Positions 1-5,912 of a stretch of 5,912 nt of DNA are shown here, piece by piece. Position numbers and translations under genes: made by a program. Origin of the DNA: Candidatus Gorgonimonas leptogorgiae. Its GTDB lineage: Bacteria > Pseudomonadota > Gammaproteobacteria > Pseudomonadales > Endozoicomonadaceae. The stretch is from contig CAKNAD010000182.1 in NCBI GenBank assembly GCA_929200515.1, positions 1 through 5,912 on the forward strand, given 5' to 3'. The notes beneath the pieces are model-generated. The model was given only the letters and a program-made list of their open reading frames with translations, did not search any database and was not told the origin of the DNA. The first letter of the stretch is position 1. Each line of letters opens with the position of its first letter.

Positions 1-542
1 TTACGTATTAAAAGTGGTTGCCAATGGCGCATGCTTTCTAGTAATTTTCCTAAATGGGAAACTGTATATTTTTATTTTACCTAATGGAATGAACCTAAAG
101 GTGATACCGTAATTAGCTTGCTTGAACATGCGTTAAAAAAATCAGATTATAAAATATAGAAAAATACAAGGTAGAGAAGCTAAAACCAACTGTTGTATCG
201 CAGATGCATAAAGCGTGAAAAATACAGATTGTGCTAAATAAAGGATATGATGCAGGGAAAAAGTCTCGGCATTAAACGACATATTATTACTGATTTTTTA
301 GATTTACTACAGGTAATTATAGTTACAACGGCTAATATTACAGATCGAAATGGAGCAATTGAAGCTACTACCAAAAACATAACATTATTATCTATGGTAA
401 AATCTATTATGGTAAGAGCGTTCATTTGCATGGATAGAAAAATGTAGGCGCTTAAATACCCTGTATATGATTATAATATGCGGTTAGTTTGGTTAGAGCT
501 AATGCTCTACTTAAATACGTATATAAAATAATATTGAACTAA
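1..542 (+). pseudogene. IS5-family transposase remnant, multiply frameshifted
   Basis: Decayed DDE transposase whose 5' end lies outside the window. Read piecewise across three frames it gives recognisable IS5-family blocks. Frame 1 from base 1 has RIKSGCQWRML and FPKWETVYFYF, then a TAA at 82-84, then WNEPKGDTVISLLEHALKK. From about 158 the match moves to frame 2, with QGREAKTNCCIADA, a TAA at 209-211 where Gln is expected, then SVKNTDCAK. At about 239 it moves to frame 3 (KGYDAGKK). Near 264-270 it returns to frame 1 (GIKRHIITD, VTTANITDRNGAIE), and by 416 it is back in frame 2 with ERSFAWIEKCRRL. The catalytic triad positions can be placed at D (203-205), D (343-345) and E (416-418). A KIILN-stop ending at 540-542 resembles the usual C-terminus. 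The gene cannot produce transposase. I could not identify terminal inverted repeats or a target duplication. The family call rests on remembered IS5 motifs. Confidence 0.88.
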
Positions 543-639
543 TAGCATAAAGAGATGTCTACATACATAAGTGTGGCAGTTAGAAATACGAGTTTTTAGT
601 AAGTGATTATAAGTTTTTATCCAAGGTAGTGTTTTGCAA

Positions 640-659
640 GGTTTAGTTTCGACTAAATC
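640..659 (+). other. Small hairpin with TTCG loop upstream of the ankyrin gene
   Basis: TTTAGT (642-647) and ACTAAA (652-657) pair perfectly around a TTCG loop. G641-T658 and G640-C659 can extend the stem to eight pairs. It lies about 75 bases before the ankyrin start. No T-run follows, so it is not a standard intrinsic terminator. It could be a leader structure, an operator-like palindrome or chance. The rest of 543-733 has no credible ORF, and I found no promoter with good -35 and -10 spacing. Confidence 0.35.
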
Positions 660-722
660 AATAAAGACTAATGCGAGATAAAAGCTTAGAATCCTTGCCC
701 TTTAGAAGCAATTAAAAAATAT

Positions 723-727
723 AAGGA
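723..727 (+). promoter_or_regulatory. Ribosome binding site of the ankyrin gene
   Basis: AAGGA lies six bases before the ATG at 734. That is good Shine-Dalgarno spacing and supports this start codon. Confidence 0.75.
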
Positions 728-733
728 TTAAAA

Positions 734-2338
734 ATGGATATAACTAATTTAGGGCAACCTAGCAAAAATGATTTTACTAATAACCAAGATACTAGCAATA
801 ATATTATTCGTAAACTAGAGTTACAGCATCAGCATCAGAAACCAAGGCAATGTTGCTTAGATATAGCATCACGAAACATAACAAACACCACTATTGACGA
901 ATATATTCGAAACGGTTGTAAGAGTAGAGACATAGTACAAGCAACAAAACAGGGCGATATAGCATATTTAAACAAATATTTAACCAAAAATCAGCCATAT
1001 ATGATTAATGAACCTTATAGCTATAATGATCGCCAATATACTTTACTTTATATTGCTGTGGTAAATAATCAACTTAATACTATAAAATATCTTGTAGGCA
1101 AAGGTGCTCACTTAGATTGCCGTCCTAACTTGCTTACGGTTGCCTGTAAGATGGGTAGAGAGAGTCAAGATAAAATTAATGTTATTCATTACTTATTAGC
1201 TAAAAGAGTAGGCCTAGCTGCAGATTACAATGACATAATAGACAAATGTATTTCATGTTCACAAATGGATATTTTGAAACTACTAATCTCTCATGGTATA
1301 AAACCAAACTTTTCTGAAATGGAAATGGTTCCTATCCTTAAATATCTTGTCAATCCTGATAAGATTGAATACTGGCGTTATTTTCTAGAAAATAATTTAC
1401 TAGAAGTAGATAAAGAATATCAAGGATTACAACTAATCCATATAGCCTGTATGCCTGATAGACCACGGCCTAGTACAGAAGTTTTTAAATTATTATTAGA
1501 GTATGGTGCCAACCCTAATGCGCGAACTAAATCAGGTAAAGCAACACCACTACATTTTTTATTAGCTCGTAAGATCCGTTGCTACGATTCTATAGGACTT
1601 TTACTAGAGAATGGAGCAGACGATACTCTTAAAGGTAAAATTAACTCTCAGTCTGATTGTAGTAAGTATACAGAAAATATAATTAAAAAACACAAAGGCA
1701 AGTATAAAGCTATAGAATTAGTTGCTCCTAAAGATCAAAGACAACTACAAGAAGTAATAGACCATCATAAAAAATTATACTTAAAAAATAAAGCTCTTGA
1801 AGAACAGAAAGCAGAAGGATCTAAAAAACAATCTACAAATAAACAATCTTTATTCTTTAGGTTGAAAGATAAATTTAAAGCACCTTCAGTGCATCTAAAA
1901 GAGGATAAAGCTACGCCTTCAGAATCTACATCTGAATGTCTACCTGCGCCTTCAGCACCCCCATATGAGGATTTTGCTATAACTTCAGAACTTTCATATG
2001 ATTATGAAGATACGTCTTCAGAACTTCCATATGATTATAAAGATACGTCTTCAGAAAATACACGTGAATGCCTACCTACACCTTCAGCACCTCCATATGA
2101 TTATAAAGACACGCCTTCAGAATCTACACTTGAATGCCTACCTACGCCTTCAGCACCTCCATATGAGTATAGAGATACGCCTTCAGAAAATACACTTGAA
2201 GATGCAAGACTGCCTGAATATAGTTTAGAACCTAATTTCAGACAATCTGGACAAGGAGTTTTACTATCATTGTTACATTCTGTACTAGAACCACCTCCAC
2301 CTTATGAGGAGGCTGTTGGTCTAAAGAATGAAAACTAA
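734..2338 (+). CDS. Ankyrin-repeat protein with PSAP/PPxY-bearing repeat tail, putative secreted effector
   Basis: 534 residues. Residues 1-62 are polar, with a QHQHQ stretch and no signal peptide or membrane segment. Ankyrin-like repeats occupy about 64-300. The clearest are 101-131 (YTLLYIAVVNNQ, KYLVGKGAHLD), 166-192 (DILKLLISHGIKPN), 230-263 (LIHIACM, VFKLLLEYGANPNA) and 268-300 (ATPLHFLLARK, LLLENGADD). Others are degenerate. A lysine-rich, possibly coiled-coil stretch spans about 315-390. Residues 393-489 are P/E/S/T-rich tandem units with PSAP at 406-409, 450-453 and 472-475. PPPPYEEA at 520-527 holds a PPxY motif (PPPY, 521-524). Ankyrin repeats bind proteins; PSAP binds the TSG101 UEV domain and PPxY binds NEDD4-family WW domains in eukaryotes. 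A host-directed effector is inferred, but the secretion route is unknown. It is transcribed alone, with an IS5 relic upstream and convergent pilC downstream. I recognise no specific named orthologue. An unrelated role for the proline-rich tail remains possible. Confidence 0.9.
   Translation: MDITNLGQPSKNDFTNNQDTSNNIIRKLELQHQHQKPRQCCLDIASRNITNTTIDEYIRNGCKSRDIVQATKQGDIAYLNKYLTKNQPYMINEPYSYNDRQYTLLYIAVVNNQLNTIKYLVGKGAHLDCRPNLLTVACKMGRESQDKINVIHYLLAKRVGLAADYNDIIDKCISCSQMDILKLLISHGIKPNFSEMEMVPILKYLVNPDKIEYWRYFLENNLLEVDKEYQGLQLIHIACMPDRPRPSTEVFKLLLEYGANPNARTKSGKATPLHFLLARKIRCYDSIGLLLENGADDTLKGKINSQSDCSKYTENIIKKHKGKYKAIELVAPKDQRQLQEVIDHHKKLYLKNKALEEQKAEGSKKQSTNKQSLFFRLKDKFKAPSVHLKEDKATPSESTSECLPAPSAPPYEDFAITSELSYDYEDTSSELPYDYKDTSSENTRECLPTPSAPPYDYKDTPSESTLECLPTPSAPPYEYRDTPSENTLEDARLPEYSLEPNFRQSGQGVLLSLLHSVLEPPPPYEEAVGLKNEN
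1910..2200 (+). repeat. In-frame 66/33-bp tandem repeats encoding PSAP units
   Basis: These coding repeats lie in the ankyrin protein tail. The order is one 22-residue unit (residues 393-414), two 11-residue units (415-425 and 426-436), two more 22-residue units (437-458 and 459-480), then a partial unit (481-489). Full units follow the pattern D-T-x-S-E-x-T-x-E-C-L-P-x-PSAPPY-(D/E)-x-x. The short units, such as DTSSELPYDYK, look like full units that lost the central half including PSAP. The DNA is also similar between units; for example, CCTTCAGCACC recurs at 1949, 2081 and 2147. Both unit lengths are multiples of three, so copy-number changes would keep the frame. Confidence 0.9.
2291..2305 (+). 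other. PPPPY: PPxY late-domain-type motif near the C-terminus
   Basis: Residues 520-524 of the ankyrin protein read PPPPY, followed by EEAVG. This is the only site in the protein that meets the PPxY consensus. The three PSAPPY sites do not, because Ala occupies the first Pro position. It sits outside the tandem repeats, 10 residues from the C-terminus, so it is a separate element. WW-domain binding is a family-level expectation, not shown here. Confidence 0.7.
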
Positions 2339-2375
2339 ATACTAAATTTTATCGCTAAATTTAAAATCCATCTAG

Positions 2376-2416
2376 GACATTAAGCATCTAACATAGCTAA
2401 AATACCGTTTAATGTC
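2376..2416. repeat. Inverted repeat GACATTAA / TTAATGTC
   Basis: GACATTAA at 2376-2383 is a perfect inverted copy of TTAATGTC at 2409-2416. A G-T and a C-G pair extend it inward to ten pairs, leaving a loop of about 21 bases. No T-run follows. It could be a weak RNA structure or a relic of a mobile-element end. The intergenic region 2339-2578 otherwise holds the terminator at 2480-2524 and a short minus-strand open stretch that I could not assign. Confidence 0.4.
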
Positions 2417-2479
2417 TCATGTTGTTTAGATTTCCTTTGGGGGTATTTTCATAACATTTTTTAGTATATAATTTTCTGC

Positions 2480-2524
2480 ATCTTTTAAAACATGGAATAG
2501 CTTACACCATGTTTTTTTAAAGAT
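2480..2524. terminator. Bidirectional intrinsic terminator between convergent ankyrin gene and pilC
   Basis: AAAACATGG (2487-2495) pairs with CCATGTTTT (2507-2515) around an 11-base loop. On the plus strand the T-run continues to 2518, which suits termination of the ankyrin transcript. The arms extend imperfectly outward with ATCTTT (2480-2485) and AAAGAT (2519-2524). Read on the minus strand, the second arm ends in TTTT, so it can also serve pilC, whose stop lies about 55 bases upstream in that direction. The position between converging genes supports a shared terminator. Confidence 0.82.
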
Positions 2525-2578
2525 AGTATTTAGTATCGGAAGGTGTATAAGCTTTTTAGTTACTGATAAAGATATACT

Positions 2579-3817
2579 TTAAACCAATGATCCCAATTGG
2601 AAAATAGGCAGATACATTGCAATTATTAAGCCACCTACTAATAATCCAAGTATCGAAATTACTATAGGTTCTATTAAAGATGATAACCCGCCTACAATAT
2701 CGTCAACTTCAGTTTCATAAATTTTAGCGAATTTATCTAACATTTCAGGAAGCATCCCGGAAGACTCTCCGGCAGATATCATTTGTACACTTAATACAGG
2801 AAATAATCCTGTGTCTTCAATAGCATTAGTAAAAGAAGTTCCAGATTCTACTTGTTCTTTTATTGTTAAAATAGCCTGTATATATTTTTGGTTTCCAGAT
2901 GCTCCAGCTGTAAATTGTAGTGCTTTTACTAAGGGAACACCAGCAGCAAAGGTAGTAGAAAGTGTTCTACTGAATCTTGCTATAATCGCTTTTTGTACAA
3001 CTTTGCCAATAATTGGTAATTTAAGTTTTAAGGTGTCTATTATCATCCTTAGTTTTATTGATTTATCAATTGCTCTATTGAATATATAAATTCCTAGAGC
3101 TATAGATACTATTAAATGAAAGAAAGATTCTTGCATAAAGTCTGATAATTTAATGATTATTTGAGTAAAAACTGGTAATTCAGCACCGAATCCTTGAAAA
3201 ACTGTCTCAAACTGAGGTACAACTTTAAGTAGTAGAATAGATGTAACTATTAACGAAATTGTCATTACTGCCACAGGATAATACATTGCCTTTTTTACTT
3301 TATTTTTTATATCTTCACTTTTTTCTATGAATGTGGCGATTCTATCTAACAGAATATCTAATGCACCAGATTTTTCACCAGCTGCGACTAAGCTACAATA
3401 TAGTTCATCAAAATATTTAGGATGTTGACTAAATGCTTCTGTAAGTGACATACCTTGTTGGATATCCGTTTTTATATTTGTAATTAATTCTCTGAAAACT
3501 TCTTTCTCTATGCCCTTTTCTATTATTTCAAATGCTTGTATAAGAGGAAGTCCTGCTTTAATCATTGTAGCTATTTGACGGGTGAAACCTGCTATATCTC
3601 CCTTGTTGATTGACTGAAAAGAAAAGTTAAGTACAGATGACTGCTTTTCTTTTATTTTTATTTTAGTTACACCTCTCTGGGTTAACTGAGTTTTAGCTTT
3701 TTTAATAGAGATGTTTTTTATTACACCTGATACTTTATTTCCCTGTCTATTAACACCATTCCACTCAACTGCTGCTATTTTACGGCTATTCTTGCTGTTA
3801 CTTTCATTTATATCCAT
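2579..3817 (-). CDS. pilC: Type IV pilus assembly inner-membrane platform protein PilC (GspF family)
   Basis: 412 residues, about the usual length for PilC/GspF. The family forms the inner-membrane platform that couples the cytoplasmic PilB and PilT motor ATPases to pilin assembly and retraction. The N-terminal region has the VEWNGVNRQGNKVSG motif (about 17-31) typical of PilC. Two T2SF domains follow. The first (about 77-199) has FTRQIATMIKAGLPL, AAGEKSGALDILL and KAMYYPVAV leading into a membrane segment (about 181-200). The second (about 281-403) has FAAGVPLVKAL, SAGESSGMLPEML and a final membrane segment (about 381-402). A third hydrophobic segment lies near 232-247. The start has an AGGGT Shine-Dalgarno eight bases upstream. 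The gene lies 119 bases downstream of yheS on the same strand and may be co-transcribed. pilB and pilD, frequent pilC neighbours, do not flank it here. The general secretion homologue GspF is the main alternative. Confidence 0.9.
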   Translation of the reverse strand: MDINESNSKNSRKIAAVEWNGVNRQGNKVSGVIKNISIKKAKTQLTQRGVTKIKIKEKQSSVLNFSFQSINKGDIAGFTRQIATMIKAGLPLIQAFEIIEKGIEKEVFRELITNIKTDIQQGMSLTEAFSQHPKYFDELYCSLVAAGEKSGALDILLDRIATFIEKSEDIKNKVKKAMYYPVAVMTISLIVTSILLLKVVPQFETVFQGFGAELPVFTQIIIKLSDFMQESFFHLIVSIALGIYIFNRAIDKSIKLRMIIDTLKLKLPIIGKVVQKAIIARFSRTLSTTFAAGVPLVKALQFTAGASGNQKYIQAILTIKEQVESGTSFTNAIEDTGLFPVLSVQMISAGESSGMLPEMLDKFAKIYETEVDDIVGGLSSLIEPIVISILGLLVGGLIIAMYLPIFQLGSLV

Positions 3818-3825
3818 AAATTATT

Positions 3826-3830
3826 ACCCT
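3826..3830 (-). promoter_or_regulatory. Ribosome binding site of pilC
   Basis: On the minus strand AGGGT precedes the pilC ATG (3817) by eight bases. It supports the annotated start and independent translation if pilC is read from a yheS transcript. Confidence 0.6.
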
Positions 3831-3936
3831 GATAAATATATTTTATTTAGCTCTAAAATTCTGCATCTTCATCTATTAGGTGTATATATTGAGCGACTAT
3901 TACAAGATATATATTAGTTGAGTATAGAGAGAAATA

Positions 3937-5826
3937 TTATTTTTGTATTAAGTTTTCTAATTTTTCTTTTTCAGTAAGCCAAAGTTCTTCAATTTCATCT
4001 AGTTGTTGTTTTAGTTTAGATTGTTCAACAATAGTTTGTTTGATTTTATCCATTCCTTCTTTGTTATCATAGAGTTGGCTGTCTGCTAAAATTTTATCAT
4101 TAGTTGTTATTTGGCTATGTAGGTTATCAATTTTATTTTCTAGAGAGATAACTTTATTTTTAAGTGGCTTGATAGCTTCTCTTAAAGTTGCTGCATGCTT
4201 TCTTTTTTCTGCTTTATTGTCTAGTTTATTTGCAGACTCTGTGTTTTTAGTTGTAGTTATTTTTTTGAGTATTTGTTGTTCATAATCATTTAAATCGCCA
4301 TCAAACAAATTAAGTTGGTTATTTTCAATTAGATAAAACTCATCTACTGTGCTACGTAAAATATTACGATCATGAGATACTAAGATTAAGCCACCATTAT
4401 AATTTTCTAGGGCTTTAATAAGGGCAAATCTGACATCGAAGTCTAGGTGGTTAGTTGGTTCATCAAGAATTAATAAATTAGGTTTTTGCCAACAAATAAT
4501 AGCTAATGCTAACTTAGATTTTTCACCTCCTGAAAATAATTTTATTTTCTTTTGTAAATATTCATGACAAAAACTAAAGCTACCTAAAAAATTTCTTAAA
4601 TCTTGCTCACGTACATCAGGGTTTAGAATTTGCATTTGTTCTAATGGCGTAAGTTGTTGGTCTAAAATTTCTAATTGATGTTGAGAAAAATAGCCTATCT
4701 TGATATTAGCAGAATACTCTAAGTTTCCAGATATTGGGTCTAAATCCCCTACTATAGTGCGTAACAAGGTAGTTTTTCCAGAGCCATTATTGCCTAATAA
4801 GCCTATTCTGGAATTTGCTAGTATATTAATATCTGCTGTTAATACTATGTTTTCTTTAGAGTAGCCTACATGGAGTTTATCTAAATTTATTAGAGGCCCT
4901 CGTGGAACATTAGCGGCTTCAAAGCTAAAAGATAATTTACTGTTAGAATAGATAGGAGCTTGCATATCTAGTTTTGCTAATGCTTTAGCTTTACTCTGTG
5001 CCTGTTTAGCTTTAGACGCTTTAGCTCCGAAACGATCAACAAAAGTTTGTAATTGTTTACGTTTTTTTTGTTGCTTCACAAAAGTAGCTTGATCAGTGCT
5101 GATTTTATCAGCTAGATATTTTTCAAACTGCGAATAATTTCCAGAATATAAATTTATTTTACACAAATCTATATGTATAGTATGAGTTGTAGTAGCATCA
5201 AGGAATTCACGATCATGAGAAATAATCACTAGCATGCCTGAAAAATTTATTAAATAATTTTGCAACCATAAAATTGCAGCTAAATCTAAATGGTTAGTTG
5301 GTTCATCTAATAAGATAATTTCAGCAGGAGACATAAGAGTCTTAGCTAAATTAAGGCGCATACGCCAACCACCAGAAAAGCTACTTACTAGTTTTTGAGA
5401 ATCCTGACTAGAGAAGCCTAATCCATATAATAATGATTGTGCTTTTGCTTCTGCGGTGTATCCGCCTATAGTATTAAAATATTCGTGCAATTCAGCTAAT
5501 TTATTCTGTTTATTGCTTGCTTCTGCTTGAGCTATTGCTCGTTGCGTTTCTCTGAAGCGAGTGTCGCCATCGAGTACGTAATCCAATGCGGTTTTATTTA
5601 AATCATGAATTTCTTGTTCCATGCAGGATATTTTATAGGATTTTTGGATTGTAATTTCACCGCTATCTAAAGTAGTTTTACCTAATAGTACCGATAAAAA
5701 ACTTGTTTTTCCTGAACCATTGCGACCAACTAATCCATATCTTTTATTAGCTTCTAAGGTTAATGATATATTCTCGATTAATACTTTACCAGAGCGAGAT
5801 AATTTAGCATCAGATAGTGTTATCAT
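3937..5826 (-). CDS. yheS: ABC-F family ATPase, YheS-type ribosome-associated factor
   Basis: 629 residues, close to the length of E. coli YheS. ABC-F proteins are soluble twin-ATPase factors that bind the ribosomal E site and act on stalled or non-productive translation. They are not transporters. The first ATPase domain has Walker A GRNGSGKT (34-41), signature FSGGWRMR (150-157), Walker B ILLDEPTNHLD (171-181) and switch SHD (203-205). The charged inter-domain linker (about 243-300) contains DRFGAKASKAKQAQSKAK, which matches the YheS pattern. The second domain has GNNGSGKT (345-352), FSGGEKSK (431-438), LLILDEPTNHLD (451-462) and SHD (484-486). Both catalytic glutamates (175 and 456) are present. 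A coiled-coil C-terminal extension covers about 525-629. An in-frame TAA two codons upstream rules out an extension, and MITLSDAKL aligns with the E. coli N-terminus. There is no strong Shine-Dalgarno just before the ATG. No transmembrane segment is seen. Uup and YbiT are less likely alternatives. Confidence 0.93.
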   Translation of the reverse strand: MITLSDAKLSRSGKVLIENISLTLEANKRYGLVGRNGSGKTSFLSVLLGKTTLDSGEITIQKSYKISCMEQEIHDLNKTALDYVLDGDTRFRETQRAIAQAEASNKQNKLAELHEYFNTIGGYTAEAKAQSLLYGLGFSSQDSQKLVSSFSGGWRMRLNLAKTLMSPAEIILLDEPTNHLDLAAILWLQNYLINFSGMLVIISHDREFLDATTTHTIHIDLCKINLYSGNYSQFEKYLADKISTDQATFVKQQKKRKQLQTFVDRFGAKASKAKQAQSKAKALAKLDMQAPIYSNSKLSFSFEAANVPRGPLINLDKLHVGYSKENIVLTADINILANSRIGLLGNNGSGKTTLLRTIVGDLDPISGNLEYSANIKIGYFSQHQLEILDQQLTPLEQMQILNPDVREQDLRNFLGSFSFCHEYLQKKIKLFSGGEKSKLALAIICWQKPNLLILDEPTNHLDFDVRFALIKALENYNGGLILVSHDRNILRSTVDEFYLIENNQLNLFDGDLNDYEQQILKKITTTKNTESANKLDNKAEKRKHAATLREAIKPLKNKVISLENKIDNLHSQITTNDKILADSQLYDNKEGMDKIKQTIVEQSKLKQQLDEIEELWLTEKEKLENLIQK

Positions 5827-5865
5827 AAATTAAATATAATTTTTATATGTTAAAAATGTTAATAC

Positions 5866-5883
5866 TCCTTCTATTTTGAAGGA
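5866..5883. other. Hairpin in the yheS leader
   Basis: TCCTTC (5866-5871) and GAAGGA (5878-5883) form a perfect six-pair stem around a six-base loop, about 40 bases before the yheS start. Read on the minus strand, the second arm is GAAGGAG, a Shine-Dalgarno-like sequence, but no start codon follows at usable spacing. It could be a leader structure or part of an upstream gene's end. No clear T-run is present on either strand. Confidence 0.3.
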
Positions 5884-5912
5884 ATAGATTTAAATAAAGG
5901 CAAATATTAACT

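Noticed and set aside
247..447. 66-codon plus-strand ORF as an independent small gene
   Set aside because: Its sequence (GIKRHIITD, VTTANITDRNGA) is the middle of the IS5-family transposase; the ATG lies within a frameshifted region.
484..509. tRNA D-arm-like sequence (AGTTTGGTTAGAGC) with a TAGAGC/GCTCTA hairpin
   Set aside because: No acceptor stem, anticodon arm or T-arm can be placed around it, and it lies in the transposase remnant tail. The short palindrome is probably chance.
1949..2164. The three PSAPPY sites counted as PPxY motifs
   Set aside because: PPxY needs Pro at the third and second positions before Tyr. Here Ala is at the third, so only PPPPY at residues 520-524 qualifies.
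1998..2228. Plus-strand ORF with repeated MIIKIRLQ-like peptide overlapping the ankyrin gene
   Set aside because: It is the alternative-frame reading of the 66/33-bp repeats and has no ribosome binding site or recognisable domain.
2291..2338. Acidic C-terminus as a Dot/Icm-type E-block secretion signal
   Set aside because: Only a few glutamates are present near the end, which is too little to infer a secretion system without knowing the organism.
2811..3089. 92-codon plus-strand ORF opposite pilC
   Set aside because: It is antisense to the conserved second T2SF domain of pilC, with no ribosome binding site or known motif.

Overview
This is an A+T-rich bacterial window with three intact genes, one decayed transposase gene and two main intergenic stretches. 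The YheS-type ABC-F protein and the PilC-type type IV pilus protein both look gammaproteobacterial. A eukaryote-like ankyrin protein and an eroding IS5-family relic are typical of an intracellular or host-associated bacterium with mobile DNA. A Francisella-, Legionella- or Coxiella-like lineage, or a protist symbiont related to one, would fit. The sequence does not fix the taxon.

Layout. Positions 1-542 hold the 3' part of an IS5-family transposase gene broken by stops and frameshifts. Positions 543-733 are non-coding and lead into the ankyrin gene, plus strand, 734-2338. Positions 2339-2578 separate it from the convergent pilC and contain a strong, probably bidirectional, terminator. pilC (2579-3817) and yheS (3937-5826) are both on the minus strand. 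yheS is upstream, with 119 bases between them and no convincing terminator, so co-transcription is plausible. The window ends with the yheS leader, which contains a small hairpin.

Most notable content. The 534-residue ankyrin protein has about six or seven ankyrin-like repeats, a lysine-rich linker and a low-complexity tail. The tail is built from in-frame 22- and 11-residue tandem units. Three units carry PSAP, the core of the viral late-domain motif that binds the ESCRT-I subunit TSG101. Fifteen residues from the C-terminus lies PPPPYEE, which contains a true PPxY motif, the ligand of NEDD4-family WW domains. P(S/T)AP together with PPxY is the pairing used by retroviral Gag and filovirus matrix proteins. 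The inferred reading is a secreted effector that docks host ESCRT and HECT ubiquitin ligase machinery. This is a hypothesis from motifs, not a demonstrated function.

The other two genes are housekeeping types. PilC is the inner-membrane platform of type IV pilus assembly. YheS is a ribosome-associated ABC-F ATPase. Neither has an evident functional link to the ankyrin gene, which looks like accessory cargo between a mobile-element relic and core genes.
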